From NCBI GenBank assembly GCA_965198185.1, contig CBDAOU010000002.1, forward strand, positions 806,001 through 870,000: a stretch of 64,000 nt of DNA. Reading direction: 5' to 3'. The notes under the pieces were generated by a model. The model saw only the letters and a list, made by a program, of their open reading frames with translations. It was not told where the DNA came from and did no database searches. This DNA comes from JAJECS01 sp965198185 (GTDB lineage Bacteria; Chloroflexota; UBA11872). Both the position numbers and the translations under genes were made by a program. Of this stretch, positions 9,162-19,506 are shown one piece after another; the stretch's first letter is position 1; each line of letters starts with the position of its first letter.

Positions 9162-11416
9162 GTGAGTGCCTTGCGCCAACTGACGCGAATACCGCGGAAG
9201 GGCCATGTCGTCATTGCGCTGCTGCTTTCCCCCTGGTTGGCCCTGCTGGGATGGCTGACCAGCGTTGGGTGGTTCATCACCGACGACGCCTTCATCAGCT
9301 TTCGCTATGTCCGCAACCTGCTCGAAGGGCACGGCTTGGTATTCAATCCCGGCGAGTACGTGGAGGGCTACACCAACTTCCTGTGGATTCTGGAGCTCGC
9401 CGCAATCTGGCGCGTGCTCGGCATCCGGCCGGAGCACGTCGCCAACTGGCTGTCGGTCATCTACACCGTCGGCACGATTGCCGTGATGCTGTGGTGGGTG
9501 GCGCGGATGCCGTTCCTGCGCCACCGAGGGCTGATCGCCTGGATGGCGCTGGGGTTGATCTGCAGCAGCGCGACCTTCGCCGTGTGGACCTCGGGCGGCG
9601 GGCTGGAGACACGGCAGTTCACCTTCTTCGCCCTCGTCGCAGTGGCCTGCCTGAGTGTCTTCGGCGCCAATCGCTGGGGGCTGCTGGCCGCCTCGCTAAG
9701 CCTGGCGGCTGCCGCCCTGACGCGGCCCGAAGGCCTGCTGCTGGCGGCCTGCTGCGTTGGTGGTTCGTGGTGCACCGCCTGGTCACGGCCCGGATGCTCG
9801 ACTGGCGCGGGACGCTGGCGCTGGCTGGCCCCTTCGTCGTCCTGATTGGCGGCCACTTTCTCGCGCGCTATCGGTACTACGGCGAATGGCTGCCGAACAC
9901 CTACTACGCAAAGCACGTGGGGCCGTGGTACGAGTCCGGCTTTCGCTATCTGTCGGCCGCCGCGATCGAGACCGGGCTCTATCTGCTGATCCCTCTCGCG
10001 TACGTGGCCTTGCGCGCCCGTTGGCGCGAGCACCGGGATGGGCTTTACGCCCTGGTGCTGCTGGTGGTCGGGACGCACATGGCCTATCTCTTTGAGATAG
10101 GCGGGGACCTTTACGAATACCGACCCATGGACTTCTACTGGCCGTTGTTGGCGGTCCCTGCCGCTGGTGGGGTTGCCCGGGTGGCTGACCGGCTTGCTGA
10201 CTTGTTGCGGCGGTTGACGAAGCACCTCCGGTGGCCTGGACCGCGATTCCTGGCGATCGCTCTCTTCGTCCCGCTTGTCTTCTATGCCAGCGCGATTCAG
10301 GCGGTTCTGCTATTCGAGGGCACGGCGGTGACTAGGCCAGATTTCGGCGTCCCACCACAAGTCGTGCTTGATGAATCCAACTCCGGGTGGGTGCAGGCCG
10401 CGCCAGGGATGCCGGCGCTCGTCGCCATCTCTAACGACCTTCGCTTGAGCTCCGAGCCCAACTTCGTCGGTCTACGGACCCACCAACACCACGGATTTAA
10501 CGCTCCAGCAATACCTGGATGGCAGGCCTATGAGGAGTCGTCCCGCCAGGTCATTCCAAGCGATGCGGTGATGTATGAATCGTCTATCGGAATTGTCTCG
10601 TATTACTTGCCAAACCTAACGGTCATCGACCTATTTGGGCTTGCCGACCACACGATAGCCCGTAATCCGGTCACGCTGACGAATAGTGAGCGACGAATTG
10701 CTCACGACCGGTCGGCGCCGCCGGGGTATCTTCAGCGCCGGGGAGTGAACATCCGTCTCTACCCAGCCGTTGCAACCGAAGCCGAAGCACTCGCTCGGGC
10801 GAACTACGCTGTGAAGGTCGGCCCGGAAACCTGGATGCCATTCGACGTCTTCGATCACATTTGGGCGAACGAGCGCTTCGCTGGTCGCGACCTGCGGGCT
10901 ATCAATCGTTACTCGCAGACCGACCCGGCCGGTAACCGCTTTGCGAAGGACGGCGGCCGGTATGTGGGCGAGCAGTTCCTGGGGCGCTTTGACGGGACCG
11001 ACCTGGATGGCTGGCATCGCGAAGGCAAAGCGGTCACCAACCACGCGTTGGCGCCGTTTCCGACAGGATCATTCCGATTCGTGGCCATGTGGGGCCTGGG
11101 ATTTCTGACGACGTACTTTCCGGGCAAGTGGGAGCGGACGGGCCGGGCGTATTCCCCGACATTCAAGGCGAGGGACGATCAATACCTCATGTTCCTTATT
11201 GCCGGAGAGCTGCATGAACGGCGTCGGCATGCGACTACTGGCCGATGGTGAGGAGGTTGCCGTTTGGCGCGGCGAACGCTGGGAGGCCTTCGAGTTGGCG
11301 TGTATCCGTTGCGGCAGGTCGCCGGCAAAGAGTTGCAACTCGAGATCTTCAACAATGAGATAGGGGACCGGCCGCGCCTCATGCTCGATCATGTGATGCT
11401 GGTTCGGAGAGAGTGA
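9162..11416 (+). pseudogene. GT-C-fold membrane glycosyltransferase (AftB-like), several frameshifts
   Basis: A large polytopic protein with an N-terminal catalytic loop DDAFISFRYVRNLLEG and VFNPGEYVEGYTNFLW, the pattern I associate with polyprenyl-phosphate-dependent GT-C glycosyltransferases such as mycobacterial AftB. About eight to ten membrane segments occupy the first 380 residues; the C-terminal half is soluble and extracytoplasmic. The coding sequence starts at the GTG at 9162 and is split: frame change near 9747 (one base missing), then near 11214 and back near 11300, ending at the TGA at 11414-11416 after LMLDHVMLVRRE. As written the gene is broken, but each part is well conserved. 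The nature of the transferred sugar is unknown. Confidence 0.72.
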
Positions 11417-11453
11417 GCCGGCAGCCACTGATGGCTCTACTGGAGCATCGACC

Positions 11454-12661
11454 ATGCGCATAACTGACATTCGCTCGCTGCTGCGCCATCCGGCGCGGCT
11501 GACGCTGATCGAAGTTCACACGGACGAAGGCATCGTGGGAGTCGGGTCCACCGCTTCCCCGCCGAGCATGATCGAAGCGATCATCAATGATCCCAGCGAC
11601 GGCCTGCGCCTGTTTGTCGTGGGTCAGGATCCCACCGTTCCCGAGGCGCTGTGGCGGCGGATGACCCAGCGATGGCCCGCGCAGCGCGGACGCGCCGACC
11701 GCGGCGGCCTGCAGGCGAACGCCATGGCCGCCATCGACATGGCCGTGTGGGACATCGCCGGCAAGGCCGCGGGAAGCCGGTGCACGAGCTGCTCGGCGGC
11801 GCGCGTGTGGATCGCGTGCTGGCCTATGGCTCGGCATCCACGATGTACTACGCCGCGAGCAAGAAGAGCGACGAGGACGCGCGGGAGCGACGGCTGCGGC
11901 GCAAGCCCCCAGAAGAGATCGCCCGCGAATGCAGGACGCTGCGTGAGCAGGGGTTCAAGGCCGTCAAGTTCGGCTGGGGCAACAATTTCAACGACGAGGG
12001 AATGGCCAAGCTGGCCGCGGCGCGGGAGGCGTTGGGCCCCGACATTCGCCTGAGCGTCGACTTCGGATGTCCCGCCTATTTCGACCCGGACTGGACCCCA
12101 CAGGACGCTATCGCCGCCGCGCGCAAGCTCGAGGCCTACGACGTGTACTTCTTCGAGGAGGCGTTGCATCCGTTGGACGTGGACGGCTTTGCCGAGGTGA
12201 CCGCGGCCACGTCGGTCCACATCGCCACTGGGGAGAGCCTGACCACGACCGAGGAGTTTGACCCGTTCATCCGGCGGCGCGCGCTCGACATCGTCCAGCC
12301 GGACGCGGCGCAAATGGGCATCACGCAGACCCTTCAGGTGGCGCGCGAGGCAGAGGCCGCGGGAATGATGTGCGTGCCGCACGGTCCGTGGACGGTCTTC
12401 ACCGTGACGTGCCACACGCAGATCCTGAGCGTGGCGGGCCTGGAGCCGATGATCGAGTACCCGGCGCTCGTCAGCTATCGCGGTGAGGGCATGATCCAGC
12501 AGCGAGCCACGGCGATGGCCAACTACGAGATCGTCGATACGCCGCCGGAGCTTGTGGACGGACACGTGGTGCTGCCGCAAGGCCCCGGCCTGGGGCTCGG
12601 CAACCTTGTGCCGGAGGCCGTGGCGCGCTACCAGGCGCTCATGGCGGAGGCGGCGGCCTAG
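11454..12661 (+). CDS. Mandelate racemase/muconate lactonizing enzyme family protein, frameshifted near 11770
   Basis: An enolase-superfamily enzyme acting on carboxylate substrates, typically as a sugar-acid dehydratase or racemase. The N-terminal capping domain reads from the ATG at 11454 (MRITDIRSLLRHPARL) to DIAGKAAG, where one base appears to be missing; the second frame resumes with KPVHELLGG and runs to 12661. The barrel shows the KAVKFGWG catalytic-Lys region, metal ligands in SVDFG, FFEEAL and ATGES, and the late VPHGPW His. In-frame length would be about 402 residues, normal for the family. An intact product needs the indel corrected. Confidence 0.82.
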
Positions 12662-12770
12662 GCCGGAGGGTCCGCGCGGCCTTGGATTTGGAGGAGTGGG
12701 TCATTTTGCTATGCGAGGGTGGCATGGCAGCCTGTCGTCCGGAGTGGCAACGCATGCGCCCTTGGTTCGG

Positions 12771-12817
12771 CCCCAGGCAAGCTGGGGATGGATTTCCGCC
12801 TTCGCGGGAATGACGGA
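12771..12817 (+). repeat. REP-like composite hairpin repeat
   Basis: The intergenic stretch holds one stem CCCCAG/CTGGGG (12771-12776 and 12782-12787), then a second imperfect stem around TTCCGCCTTCGCGGGAA, ending GAATGACGGA. The terminal block recurs near 63930 and, in degenerate or inverted form, near 60282 and 55393. It resembles the dispersed extragenic palindromes found in many bacterial genomes. Confidence 0.6.
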
Positions 12818-12904
12818 ATCAAAGTGACCCACTACCGGATTTGGCGCCCCCGTGCCGCCGGCTCGCGTACCATCAAGCCCGATCAACGACTTACTTGAGG
12901 CGTC

Positions 12905-14386
12905 ATGCGCATCGCCACCGGCACCATCGCCCACGAATCCAGCAGCTTTACGCCGATTCCCACGCCCTACGAATCGTTCTCTCAGGGGTCGGCCCTGGGC
13001 ATCGTGCGCGGCCAGGAGATTCTGGAAGCGCATCGCGGGACTAACCGTGAGCCAGCCGGCTACCTGGAAAGCGCCGAGGAGCACGGCTTCGATCTCGTGG
13101 GGTTGCTGTGGACGGCGACGCAGCCGTCGGGACCCATCGAGGCGTCGGCGTGGCGTCGCCTGAAGGGCGAATTCATCGAGCGCTTGCAGGCTGCCATGCC
13201 GGTCGACGGCGGTCTCTTCGACCTGCACGGCGCGATGGTCGCGGAGGGCGTCGAGGACGCCGAAGGCGACCTGCTCGCGTCGGTCCGGGAAGTCATGGGG
13301 CCCGACCGGCCGATCTTTGTGACGCTTGACCTGCACTGCAACATCACGCCGCAGATGGTGGAAATGGCCGACGTCATCATCCCCTGCGACAACTTCCCAC
13401 ATACCGACCTGCGGGAGCGCGGGCGCGAGGCCGCCGACCTGATCGTGCGCACCCTGCGCGGCGAGATCGAGCCTGCGATGGGCTGGACCCAGCTGCCGCA
13501 GCTCTGGGTGGCCGGTCAGTTCACGGGGCTTGAGCCGTTCAAGTCGATCATCGGTCGAGCGCACAAGCTGGAGGCCCAGCCGGGAATCCTTACAGCTTCC
13601 GTGGCGCCGGGGTTTACCTGGGCGGACATCGAGCACGCGGGATCGTCGGTGATTGTCATCGCGGACGGTGACCAGGCGCTGGCCGACCGCGAGTCACGCG
13701 CGCTCGGCGAGTGGGTGTTTTCCCAGCGCGAGCACTTTGACGCCCATATGGTGAGTTTCGACGAGGCGCTGGAGGCCGCGCGCGAAATGGATAGCTGGCC
13801 GGCGGTGATCACGGACCCGCAGGACAACCCCGGCGCCGGCACTCCCGGCGATTCCACCGGGATGCTGCGGGCGTTCCTCGAGGCCGACCTGCAGAATGCG
13901 TTGCTGGCCTGCGTGTGGGACCCGGAAGTAGCGGCCGCCGCGACTGCCGCAGGCATCGGCGCCGAGCTAACCGTCGAGGTGGGCGGAAAATCGATCGCCT
14001 CGCAGGGAGCGCCGGTGCCAATGACGGCGACTGTCGAGCATCTATGGGACGGCAAGTTCATCATCGAGGGCCCGATGCATGCCGGCATCCGCGAGGACTA
14101 CGGGCCGACGGCGGTGCTTCGCCAAGGCGGGGTGTACGTGGCGGTGATGACCGAGCGCAGCCAGATTTACGATTTGGAGCCGATACGCAAGATGGGATTC
14201 GACCCGGCCGCCCTGCGCTGGATCGGTCTCAAGTCGATCAATCACTTCCGCGCCGCGTTCTCGCGCGTCTCCGACAGCATTCACCGGGTCGAATTCCCCA
14301 GCTGCCAGCCGCACGACGCGCGGAAGCTGCCGTACCAACGCTTGCGCCGGCCCATCTGGCCGCTGGACGAGGGCGCGACGCTCTAA
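12905..14386 (+). CDS. M81 family metallopeptidase (microcystinase MlrC-like)
   Basis: A 493-residue zinc-dependent amidohydrolase of the MlrC family. The N-terminal domain (DUF1485) begins MRIATGTIAHESSSF, where His/Glu match the family metal motif. LFDLHGAM, TLDLHCNI and DNFPHTD supply further metal or active-site residues. The MlrC C-terminal domain contains LLACVWDPEVAAAA, VGGK and VAVMTERSQIYD. Family members open peptide or lactam bonds in microcystin-type compounds, but many homologues stand in catabolic clusters with unknown substrates. ATG at 12905 is preceded by TTGAGG. It is a single gene, convergent with hyuB. Confidence 0.88.
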   Translation: MRIATGTIAHESSSFTPIPTPYESFSQGSALGIVRGQEILEAHRGTNREPAGYLESAEEHGFDLVGLLWTATQPSGPIEASAWRRLKGEFIERLQAAMPVDGGLFDLHGAMVAEGVEDAEGDLLASVREVMGPDRPIFVTLDLHCNITPQMVEMADVIIPCDNFPHTDLRERGREAADLIVRTLRGEIEPAMGWTQLPQLWVAGQFTGLEPFKSIIGRAHKLEAQPGILTASVAPGFTWADIEHAGSSVIVIADGDQALADRESRALGEWVFSQREHFDAHMVSFDEALEAAREMDSWPAVITDPQDNPGAGTPGDSTGMLRAFLEADLQNALLACVWDPEVAAAATAAGIGAELTVEVGGKSIASQGAPVPMTATVEHLWDGKFIIEGPMHAGIREDYGPTAVLRQGGVYVAVMTERSQIYDLEPIRKMGFDPAALRWIGLKSINHFRAAFSRVSDSIHRVEFPSCQPHDARKLPYQRLRRPIWPLDEGATL

Positions 14387-14462
14387 GGCGCGGGCGATGG
14401 CTCAGGGCCGCGCGCTTGGAGCCATTTCGGGGGCTATCACGAGTGGGCGGTAGTTGTCGCTC

Positions 14463-14484
14463 CCCATGCTGCACGCAGCATGGG
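14463..14484. terminator. Hairpin between convergent M81 and hyuB genes
   Basis: Perfect 10 bp arms CCCATGCTGC and GCAGCATGGG are separated by AC. It lies in the 131 bp gap between two converging genes and could end transcription from both sides, although no T-run follows. The core CTGCACGCAG resembles that of a second 22 bp palindrome at 51837-51858, so it may instead be a repeat element. Confidence 0.45.
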
Positions 14485-14517
14485 CCACCGGACGGCATGG
14501 GCCACCGATCCGTCGCG

Positions 14518-16149
14518 CTAGAGCTTGCCCTCGCGGCGGTCTCGCTCGATGAGGGCCGGATCGCGGTCGATCGGGTCGCCGAAGCCGCCGCCGCCCGAGG
14601 TCTGCATCGAGATCACGTCGCCAACGGCAATGGGCATGTTGGAGACCTTGTTCGGCAGGCGGCGCTCATGCTCGGTTTCGGGGTTGAGGACATAGCGGCC
14701 AGACACGCCGGGCTCACCGCCCAGCATGCCAAGCGGCGCAAATTTGTAGTGGTCGCCAAGCAGGTTCAAACGCGCGCCCTCGACGAGCACTCGAATGTCG
14801 CGCCGCAGGCCCAGACCGCCGCGGAACTCCCCTGCCCCGCCGGTGCCCGGCAGGAGCGCATAGTGCTCGACGCGCAGACGCGGGTTCGACTCGACGACTT
14901 CGATGGGAGTGGTCGCCAGGTTGTGGACGTGGGCACTGTAGGCATCTAGCCCGTCCGACGTGGGCCGCGCGCCCCAGCCCCCCACCTCGATTTCGAAGTG
15001 CACCCACGGTGCGCCGGTGCCGGCGTCGAAACCGCCGATGTTACAGATGTTGCTCGCGCCGTAGTAGCCGGCGGTGACACGGTCCGGAATCGCCTGCACC
15101 AGCGCCTGCATCATGGCGTCCACGATGCGGTGGCAGGTGGTGACGCGGCTGGCCACTGGGGCCGGTGGACCGGCATTTACCAGCGATCGCTCGGGCGCCC
15201 GCACCGTGATCGCGCGGCGCCAGGCGTCGTTCTTTGGAATGTCCATGCCGATGGTCGCCATGGCGACGTACATGACGGAGCTGCGCGTCATCTCCATCGT
15301 GGCGTTCACCGGGCCCGCGGGCTGCGGGGAAGTGCCGGCAAAGTCCACCTCGAGCGCGTCGCCGCGACGGGTGATTGCGACCTCGATGCGCAGCGGGTCG
15401 TCCGTGATGCCGTCGTCGTCCACGTGATCGACGCCGCGATAGGCGCCTTCGGGGATGAGCGCCAAGCGCTGTCGCACCTGGCGCTCGGTGCTGTCCAGGA
15501 TCTCGGCCATGGCGGCGCGGGCCGTGACCTTGCCGTACTGCTCGGCCAGCGCCTCCAGGGTCGCCTCTCCGAGCGAGGTGCAGGCCCACATGGCCGTCAG
15601 GTCGCCGCGCAGCTTCTCGGGCTCGCGCACGTTCAATCCAATGAGCTGCAGCAGCTCTTCGTTGACTTCGCCGCCCCGAATGATTTTGCTGGGCGGAATG
15701 CGCAGGCCCTCGTGATAGATCTCGGTGGCCGAGGCCAAGTAACCGCCGGCGGCGCCGCCGCCCGTATCCAGCATGTGCCCGATGGCGCCGGCAAACCCGA
15801 TGAGCTCGCCGCCGATAAACGCGGGCCGAAACACCGTGTAGTCGGGCAGGTGCTGTGCCTCGCAGGCATAGGGATCATTCATGAGCACCACGTCGCCTGG
15901 CTGCCAGTCGTAGCCGGTGCGGACGAGGTATCGCATGGGCGCGGACATGGTCATCATCTGGAACGGGATCTGCGACGACTGGGCGACCATGTGGCCTTCG
16001 GCGTCGAAGATCGCGGTTGAGTAGTCCAGAACCTCGCGAATCACGGTGGAGAACGAGCTCTTCCACAAGGTGACGGCCATTTGCTCCGCGCCGGCCACCA
16101 GCCGGTTGCGAATCAGCGCGAGGGTGATCGGATCGACGGCGGCGCTCAT
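14518..16149 (-). CDS. hyuB: Hydantoinase B/oxoprolinase family protein
   Basis: The 543-residue beta subunit of an ATP-dependent hydantoinase, 5-oxoprolinase or acetophenone-carboxylase-like enzyme. Hallmarks are ITLALIRNRLVAGAEQMA at the N-terminus, SSFSTVIREVLDYSTA, GDVVLMNDPY, the HMLDTGG segment and the Gly-rich end SGGGGFGDP. Its ATG overlaps the hyuA stop by four bases (ATGA), showing translational coupling and a two-subunit complex. The cyclic amide or ketone substrate cannot be decided. Full length, no anomalies. Confidence 0.93.
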   Translation of the reverse strand: MSAAVDPITLALIRNRLVAGAEQMAVTLWKSSFSTVIREVLDYSTAIFDAEGHMVAQSSQIPFQMMTMSAPMRYLVRTGYDWQPGDVVLMNDPYACEAQHLPDYTVFRPAFIGGELIGFAGAIGHMLDTGGGAAGGYLASATEIYHEGLRIPPSKIIRGGEVNEELLQLIGLNVREPEKLRGDLTAMWACTSLGEATLEALAEQYGKVTARAAMAEILDSTERQVRQRLALIPEGAYRGVDHVDDDGITDDPLRIEVAITRRGDALEVDFAGTSPQPAGPVNATMEMTRSSVMYVAMATIGMDIPKNDAWRRAITVRAPERSLVNAGPPAPVASRVTTCHRIVDAMMQALVQAIPDRVTAGYYGASNICNIGGFDAGTGAPWVHFEIEVGGWGARPTSDGLDAYSAHVHNLATTPIEVVESNPRLRVEHYALLPGTGGAGEFRGGLGLRRDIRVLVEGARLNLLGDHYKFAPLGMLGGEPGVSGRYVLNPETEHERRLPNKVSNMPIAVGDVISMQTSGGGGFGDPIDRDPALIERDRREGKL

Positions 16150-18215
16150 GCGGGTGCGATCTCCAACACGATGTCGCCCGTCGCTTGGATGTGGGCGGAC
16201 GTGGCGGGCGGAACCACCAGCGTCGTCTGATCTTGGATGACGAGGGCGGGCCCGTCGAGGCGGTCGTCCCGGCCGAGCCGCTCCCGGGCGTAAACGGGTG
16301 CATCAAGGCTCTCGCCGGCCCAGATCATGGGCTGGACACCAACCATGCGCCGGGCCAGCGGCTCGGCAGCCGGCGCAAGTTCGGTGGGTCGTGGCCGAGT
16401 CGTGGCGGCGGTGACGCTGGCGCGGAGCGCGACCCACTCAATCGCCGCGTTTTCGTCGCGATGGCCGTGCAGCCGGGCGTGCTCGCGGTGGAACTCCTTA
16501 TTCACCTGTTGCCGCAGGGCATCGTCAAATGCCTCGGGCTCGTCCAACCACACCGGGACTTCGTATGCCTGACCCGCGTAGCGGACATCGACGCCGAAAC
16601 GGGCGCTGATGGCGTTGTCTCCGAAGCCGGCCTCGCGCAGCTCACGCCCACCCTGGTCGCGCAGTTCCTCGTATTGCCGCTTGACCTCGGCAAGGTCCAG
16701 ATCAACCTCTTTGTTCAACATGGCTGAGGAGAAATCGCGGCGAGCTTCCGCCACGAGCAGCCCACGCGCCGATTGCACGCCGGCTTCGGGCGGAATCACC
16801 ACTTGCCGGCAGCCGAGCTCACGCGCGAGGTCGGCGGCGTGCATAGGACCGGCCCCGCCAAACGCCACCATCACGAAGTCGCGTGGGTCGTGGCCGCGGG
16901 CGACAGACACAAGCTCCAACGCCCGTCCCATCTGCGCGCCGGCCAAGGCGAGGATGCCCTCCGCCGCCCGCTCGATGCTCATGCCAAGCGGCGCCGCCAC
17001 GTGCTCGGCGACAGCCCTGCGCGCGGCATCTAGGTCAAGCTGGATATGGCCGCCGGCAAATCGGTCGGGCCGCAGGCGGCCGAGCACCACGTTGGCATCG
17101 GTGGTGGTGGGACGCGTGCCGCCCAGGCCGTAGCACGCCGGTCCCGGATCGGCGCCGGCACTTCTCGGACCCACATATAGCGAACCGGCGGCGTCCACGC
17201 CGGCAATCGAGCCGCCGCCCGTGCCGATCTCGACCAAGTCGATCACCGGGGTGCGGAGCGGGTAGCCGGTGCCAAAGCCGCCGTGCAGGCCGCCGCCGAT
17301 TTCGTAGTCGTTGTTGATGGTGGCATGGCCGTCGCGGATCAGCGTAGCCTTGGTGCTGGTGCCGCCCATGTCGAAGGAGATCACGTTGGATGCTCCCAGG
17401 CGACGCCCCACCTCGGCGGCGGCGATGACTCCCGCGGCCGGTCCCGATTCGACGATTGAGGCCGGTTCGCGCGCGACGGTGGCGGCCGGCGCCATGCCGC
17501 CGCTTGACTGCATCACTGAGAGCGGCGCAGCGATGCCTCGCGCCGTGAGCCGTGAGCCGATTTCGCGCACGTAGGTAGCGACGCGTGGCAGGACGGCCGC
17601 ATGCACGGCTGCCGTGCTGAAGCGCTCGTACTCCCGATACTCGCGGCACACCGTGTGGCTCGCGACCACGGGCAAGCCCGTCTCGCGCGCGATGACGTCG
17701 GCGGCTTCCCGTTCGTGCTGCGGGTAGCCATAGCTGTGAAGAAACGCCACCACGACGACCTCGGCCCCCAGGCCCTTCAGCTCGTGGGCGGCGCGCAGCA
17801 CGTCAGACTCGCTCAGGGGTTCGATGATCGAGCCGTCGGCGCCGATGCGTTCGCGCACCTCCAGTCGCCGCTCGCGCGGCACGAGGACCGGTGGTTTCTC
17901 GAGGAACAGGTTGTAGAGATCGCGCCGCTGATGCCGCCCGATTTCCAATACGTCGCGAAACCCGCGGGTCGTCACCATGCCCAGCCGCGCTGTCTTGCCC
18001 TCGAGAACGGCATTTGTGGCGACAGTGGTGGCGTGCACGATCTCGCGGATCTCGTCCTCGCCCGAGGCCGCCTGCCAGCGCTCCAGCACGTCCAACAGCC
18101 CATGGGCAGGATTGGCCGGCGTGGTCAAGACCTTGGCGGTCCACGTACGTCCATCATCCGCCACAGCAAACAGGTCCGTGAACGTGCCGCCGATGTCGAT
18201 GCCAGCGCGCGTCAA
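16146..18215 (-). CDS. hyuA: Hydantoinase A/oxoprolinase family protein
   Basis: The 689-residue alpha subunit, an ASKHA-fold ATPase that phosphorylates the substrate during ATP-driven ring opening or carboxylation. It starts with the phosphate-binding loop GIDIGGTFTDLFAV, then VHATTVATNAVLEGK, a second nucleotide motif VISFDMGGTSTKA, and EIGTGGGSIA. Family length is about 680-700. The start is TTG at 18215 (no ATG nearby fits). It is first in a two-gene operon with hyuB. Transcription diverges from the sialidase-fold gene at 18317 across about 100 bp. Confidence 0.93.
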   Translation of the reverse strand: MTRAGIDIGGTFTDLFAVADDGRTWTAKVLTTPANPAHGLLDVLERWQAASGEDEIREIVHATTVATNAVLEGKTARLGMVTTRGFRDVLEIGRHQRRDLYNLFLEKPPVLVPRERRLEVRERIGADGSIIEPLSESDVLRAAHELKGLGAEVVVVAFLHSYGYPQHEREAADVIARETGLPVVASHTVCREYREYERFSTAAVHAAVLPRVATYVREIGSRLTARGIAAPLSVMQSSGGMAPAATVAREPASIVESGPAAGVIAAAEVGRRLGASNVISFDMGGTSTKATLIRDGHATINNDYEIGGGLHGGFGTGYPLRTPVIDLVEIGTGGGSIAGVDAAGSLYVGPRSAGADPGPACYGLGGTRPTTTDANVVLGRLRPDRFAGGHIQLDLDAARRAVAEHVAAPLGMSIERAAEGILALAGAQMGRALELVSVARGHDPRDFVMVAFGGAGPMHAADLARELGCRQVVIPPEAGVQSARGLLVAEARRDFSSAMLNKEVDLDLAEVKRQYEELRDQGGRELREAGFGDNAISARFGVDVRYAGQAYEVPVWLDEPEAFDDALRQQVNKEFHREHARLHGHRDENAAIEWVALRASVTAATTRPRPTELAPAAEPLARRMVGVQPMIWAGESLDAPVYARERLGRDDRLDGPALVIQDQTTLVVPPATSAHIQATGDIVLEIAPA

Positions 18216-18282
18216 GCCGTTGTCCGCCGTGCGATCTGGTGCGGCGCGATTGTAGTGGCGACCGGCGATGCGGTCGGCCGCC

Positions 18283-18288
18283 TATACT
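18283..18288 (+). promoter_or_regulatory. Candidate -10 element for the sialidase-fold gene
   Basis: TATACT lies 34 bases before the GTG start and 17 bases before the ribosome site CGGAGG (18305-18310). No good -35 hexamer is seen at the right distance, so it may need an activator or be coincidental. Confidence 0.3.
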
Positions 18289-18316
18289 CGAAGCCTGCGA
18301 GCTTCGGAGGCTGCCT

Positions 18317-19417
18317 GTGATCGAAGTCATCGAATCCGGCTTGGTCTATCGCAGTCTGGAATCTCAGTCGCCGCCTCTACACACGTGGCACCCGACCGCG
18401 GTCCTGCTCGAGTCCGGGGAGCTGGTGGCTGCCTTCGACATCGCCGAGCACGCCGAAAGTCTGGACTATGCGACCTATGTCGCGCGCTCGTCCGACGAGG
18501 GCCGCACATGGTCGGAACCGGTGCGCATGTTCCAGGACTCCGTCCAGGGCCGCGTGACGAGCTTTGCGCGCATCGCCCGCGTGGGACCGAACGAGCTGAT
18601 TGCGACCGGCGCTCGCGCCTACCGCCGGCCCGACGACGACAGCCTGGTGAATCGCGACACGTTGGGCTTCGTGCCGGTCGATTTGATCTTGCTGCGCAGC
18701 GCTGACGACGCGCATACCTGGAGCAGGCCGGAGACTATCGAGCCGCCGCTGGAAGGGCCGTCGTTCGAGATCTGCCACGCGGTGATCGTGCTGCGCGACG
18801 GCCGCTGGCTCTGGCCCACCGCCACTTGGAAGGGCTGGGATGGCGACGCGCCGAACGGCATGAAGGCGATCGCGCTGGTCTCGTTCGACCACGGCAAGTC
18901 GTGGCCAACCTATCTGGACGTCTTGGATCAATACGACCGCCACGTGCTCTCCTGGGAACAGTCCATCGTGGAGCTGTCCGACGCCCGGCTCTTGCAGGTT
19001 GCCTGGGCCTACGACGAGACCTCGGGGCATAGCGAACCGACGCCCTATGTGATCTCGGCAGATAGCTGGTCGTTTTCGCACCCGCGAGCTACGGGATTGC
19101 GAGGGCAAACGACCAAGCTGCACGTCCTGGCGGACGGGACGGTGCTGGCGCTCTACCGTCGCGACAACCGACCCGGGCTGTGGGCCCAACGCGTCCGCAT
19201 CGATGGCGACGCTTGGGTGAATCTGGAAGAGCTGGCCGTCTGGCAGGGCGCATCGTCAGGAATGACCGGCGAAGGCGCGGGTGCGGACGAGCTGGTGGAC
19301 CTGCAGTTCGGCTTTCCGCAGATGCTCTCGCTGCCCGACGGTGACGTGTTCGCCGTCTTCTGGTGCGAGGAAGACGGCATCCGCAACATTCGCTGGTTCC
19401 GCATCCGGGTGACGTAG
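18317..19417 (+). CDS. Sialidase-fold (BNR/Asp-box) protein
   Basis: A six-bladed beta-propeller of the exo-alpha-sialidase superfamily, 366 residues. Asp-box repeats are seen as SSDEGRTWSEP, SADDAHTWS and SFDHGKSWP. The start is the GTG at 18317 with CGGAGG six bases upstream; the frame extends to 18239 but the extra codons are not domain-like. There is no signal peptide, so it should be cytoplasmic, unlike secreted sialidases. Whether it is a true sialidase is unclear; homologues are often annotated only by fold. It is the first of three sialidase-fold genes here (also 45932 and 53527). Confidence 0.8.
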   Translation: MIEVIESGLVYRSLESQSPPLHTWHPTAVLLESGELVAAFDIAEHAESLDYATYVARSSDEGRTWSEPVRMFQDSVQGRVTSFARIARVGPNELIATGARAYRRPDDDSLVNRDTLGFVPVDLILLRSADDAHTWSRPETIEPPLEGPSFEICHAVIVLRDGRWLWPTATWKGWDGDAPNGMKAIALVSFDHGKSWPTYLDVLDQYDRHVLSWEQSIVELSDARLLQVAWAYDETSGHSEPTPYVISADSWSFSHPRATGLRGQTTKLHVLADGTVLALYRRDNRPGLWAQRVRIDGDAWVNLEELAVWQGASSGMTGEGAGADELVDLQFGFPQMLSLPDGDVFAVFWCEEDGIRNIRWFRIRVT

Positions 19418-19506
19418 CGCTGGGCGGATACGCGGCCCCAACCGCTGGCCGCCCAGAACGTCGCTAGCGGACTACCTCACCGCGAGCCGATCTCGGCAAT
19501 CGATTG

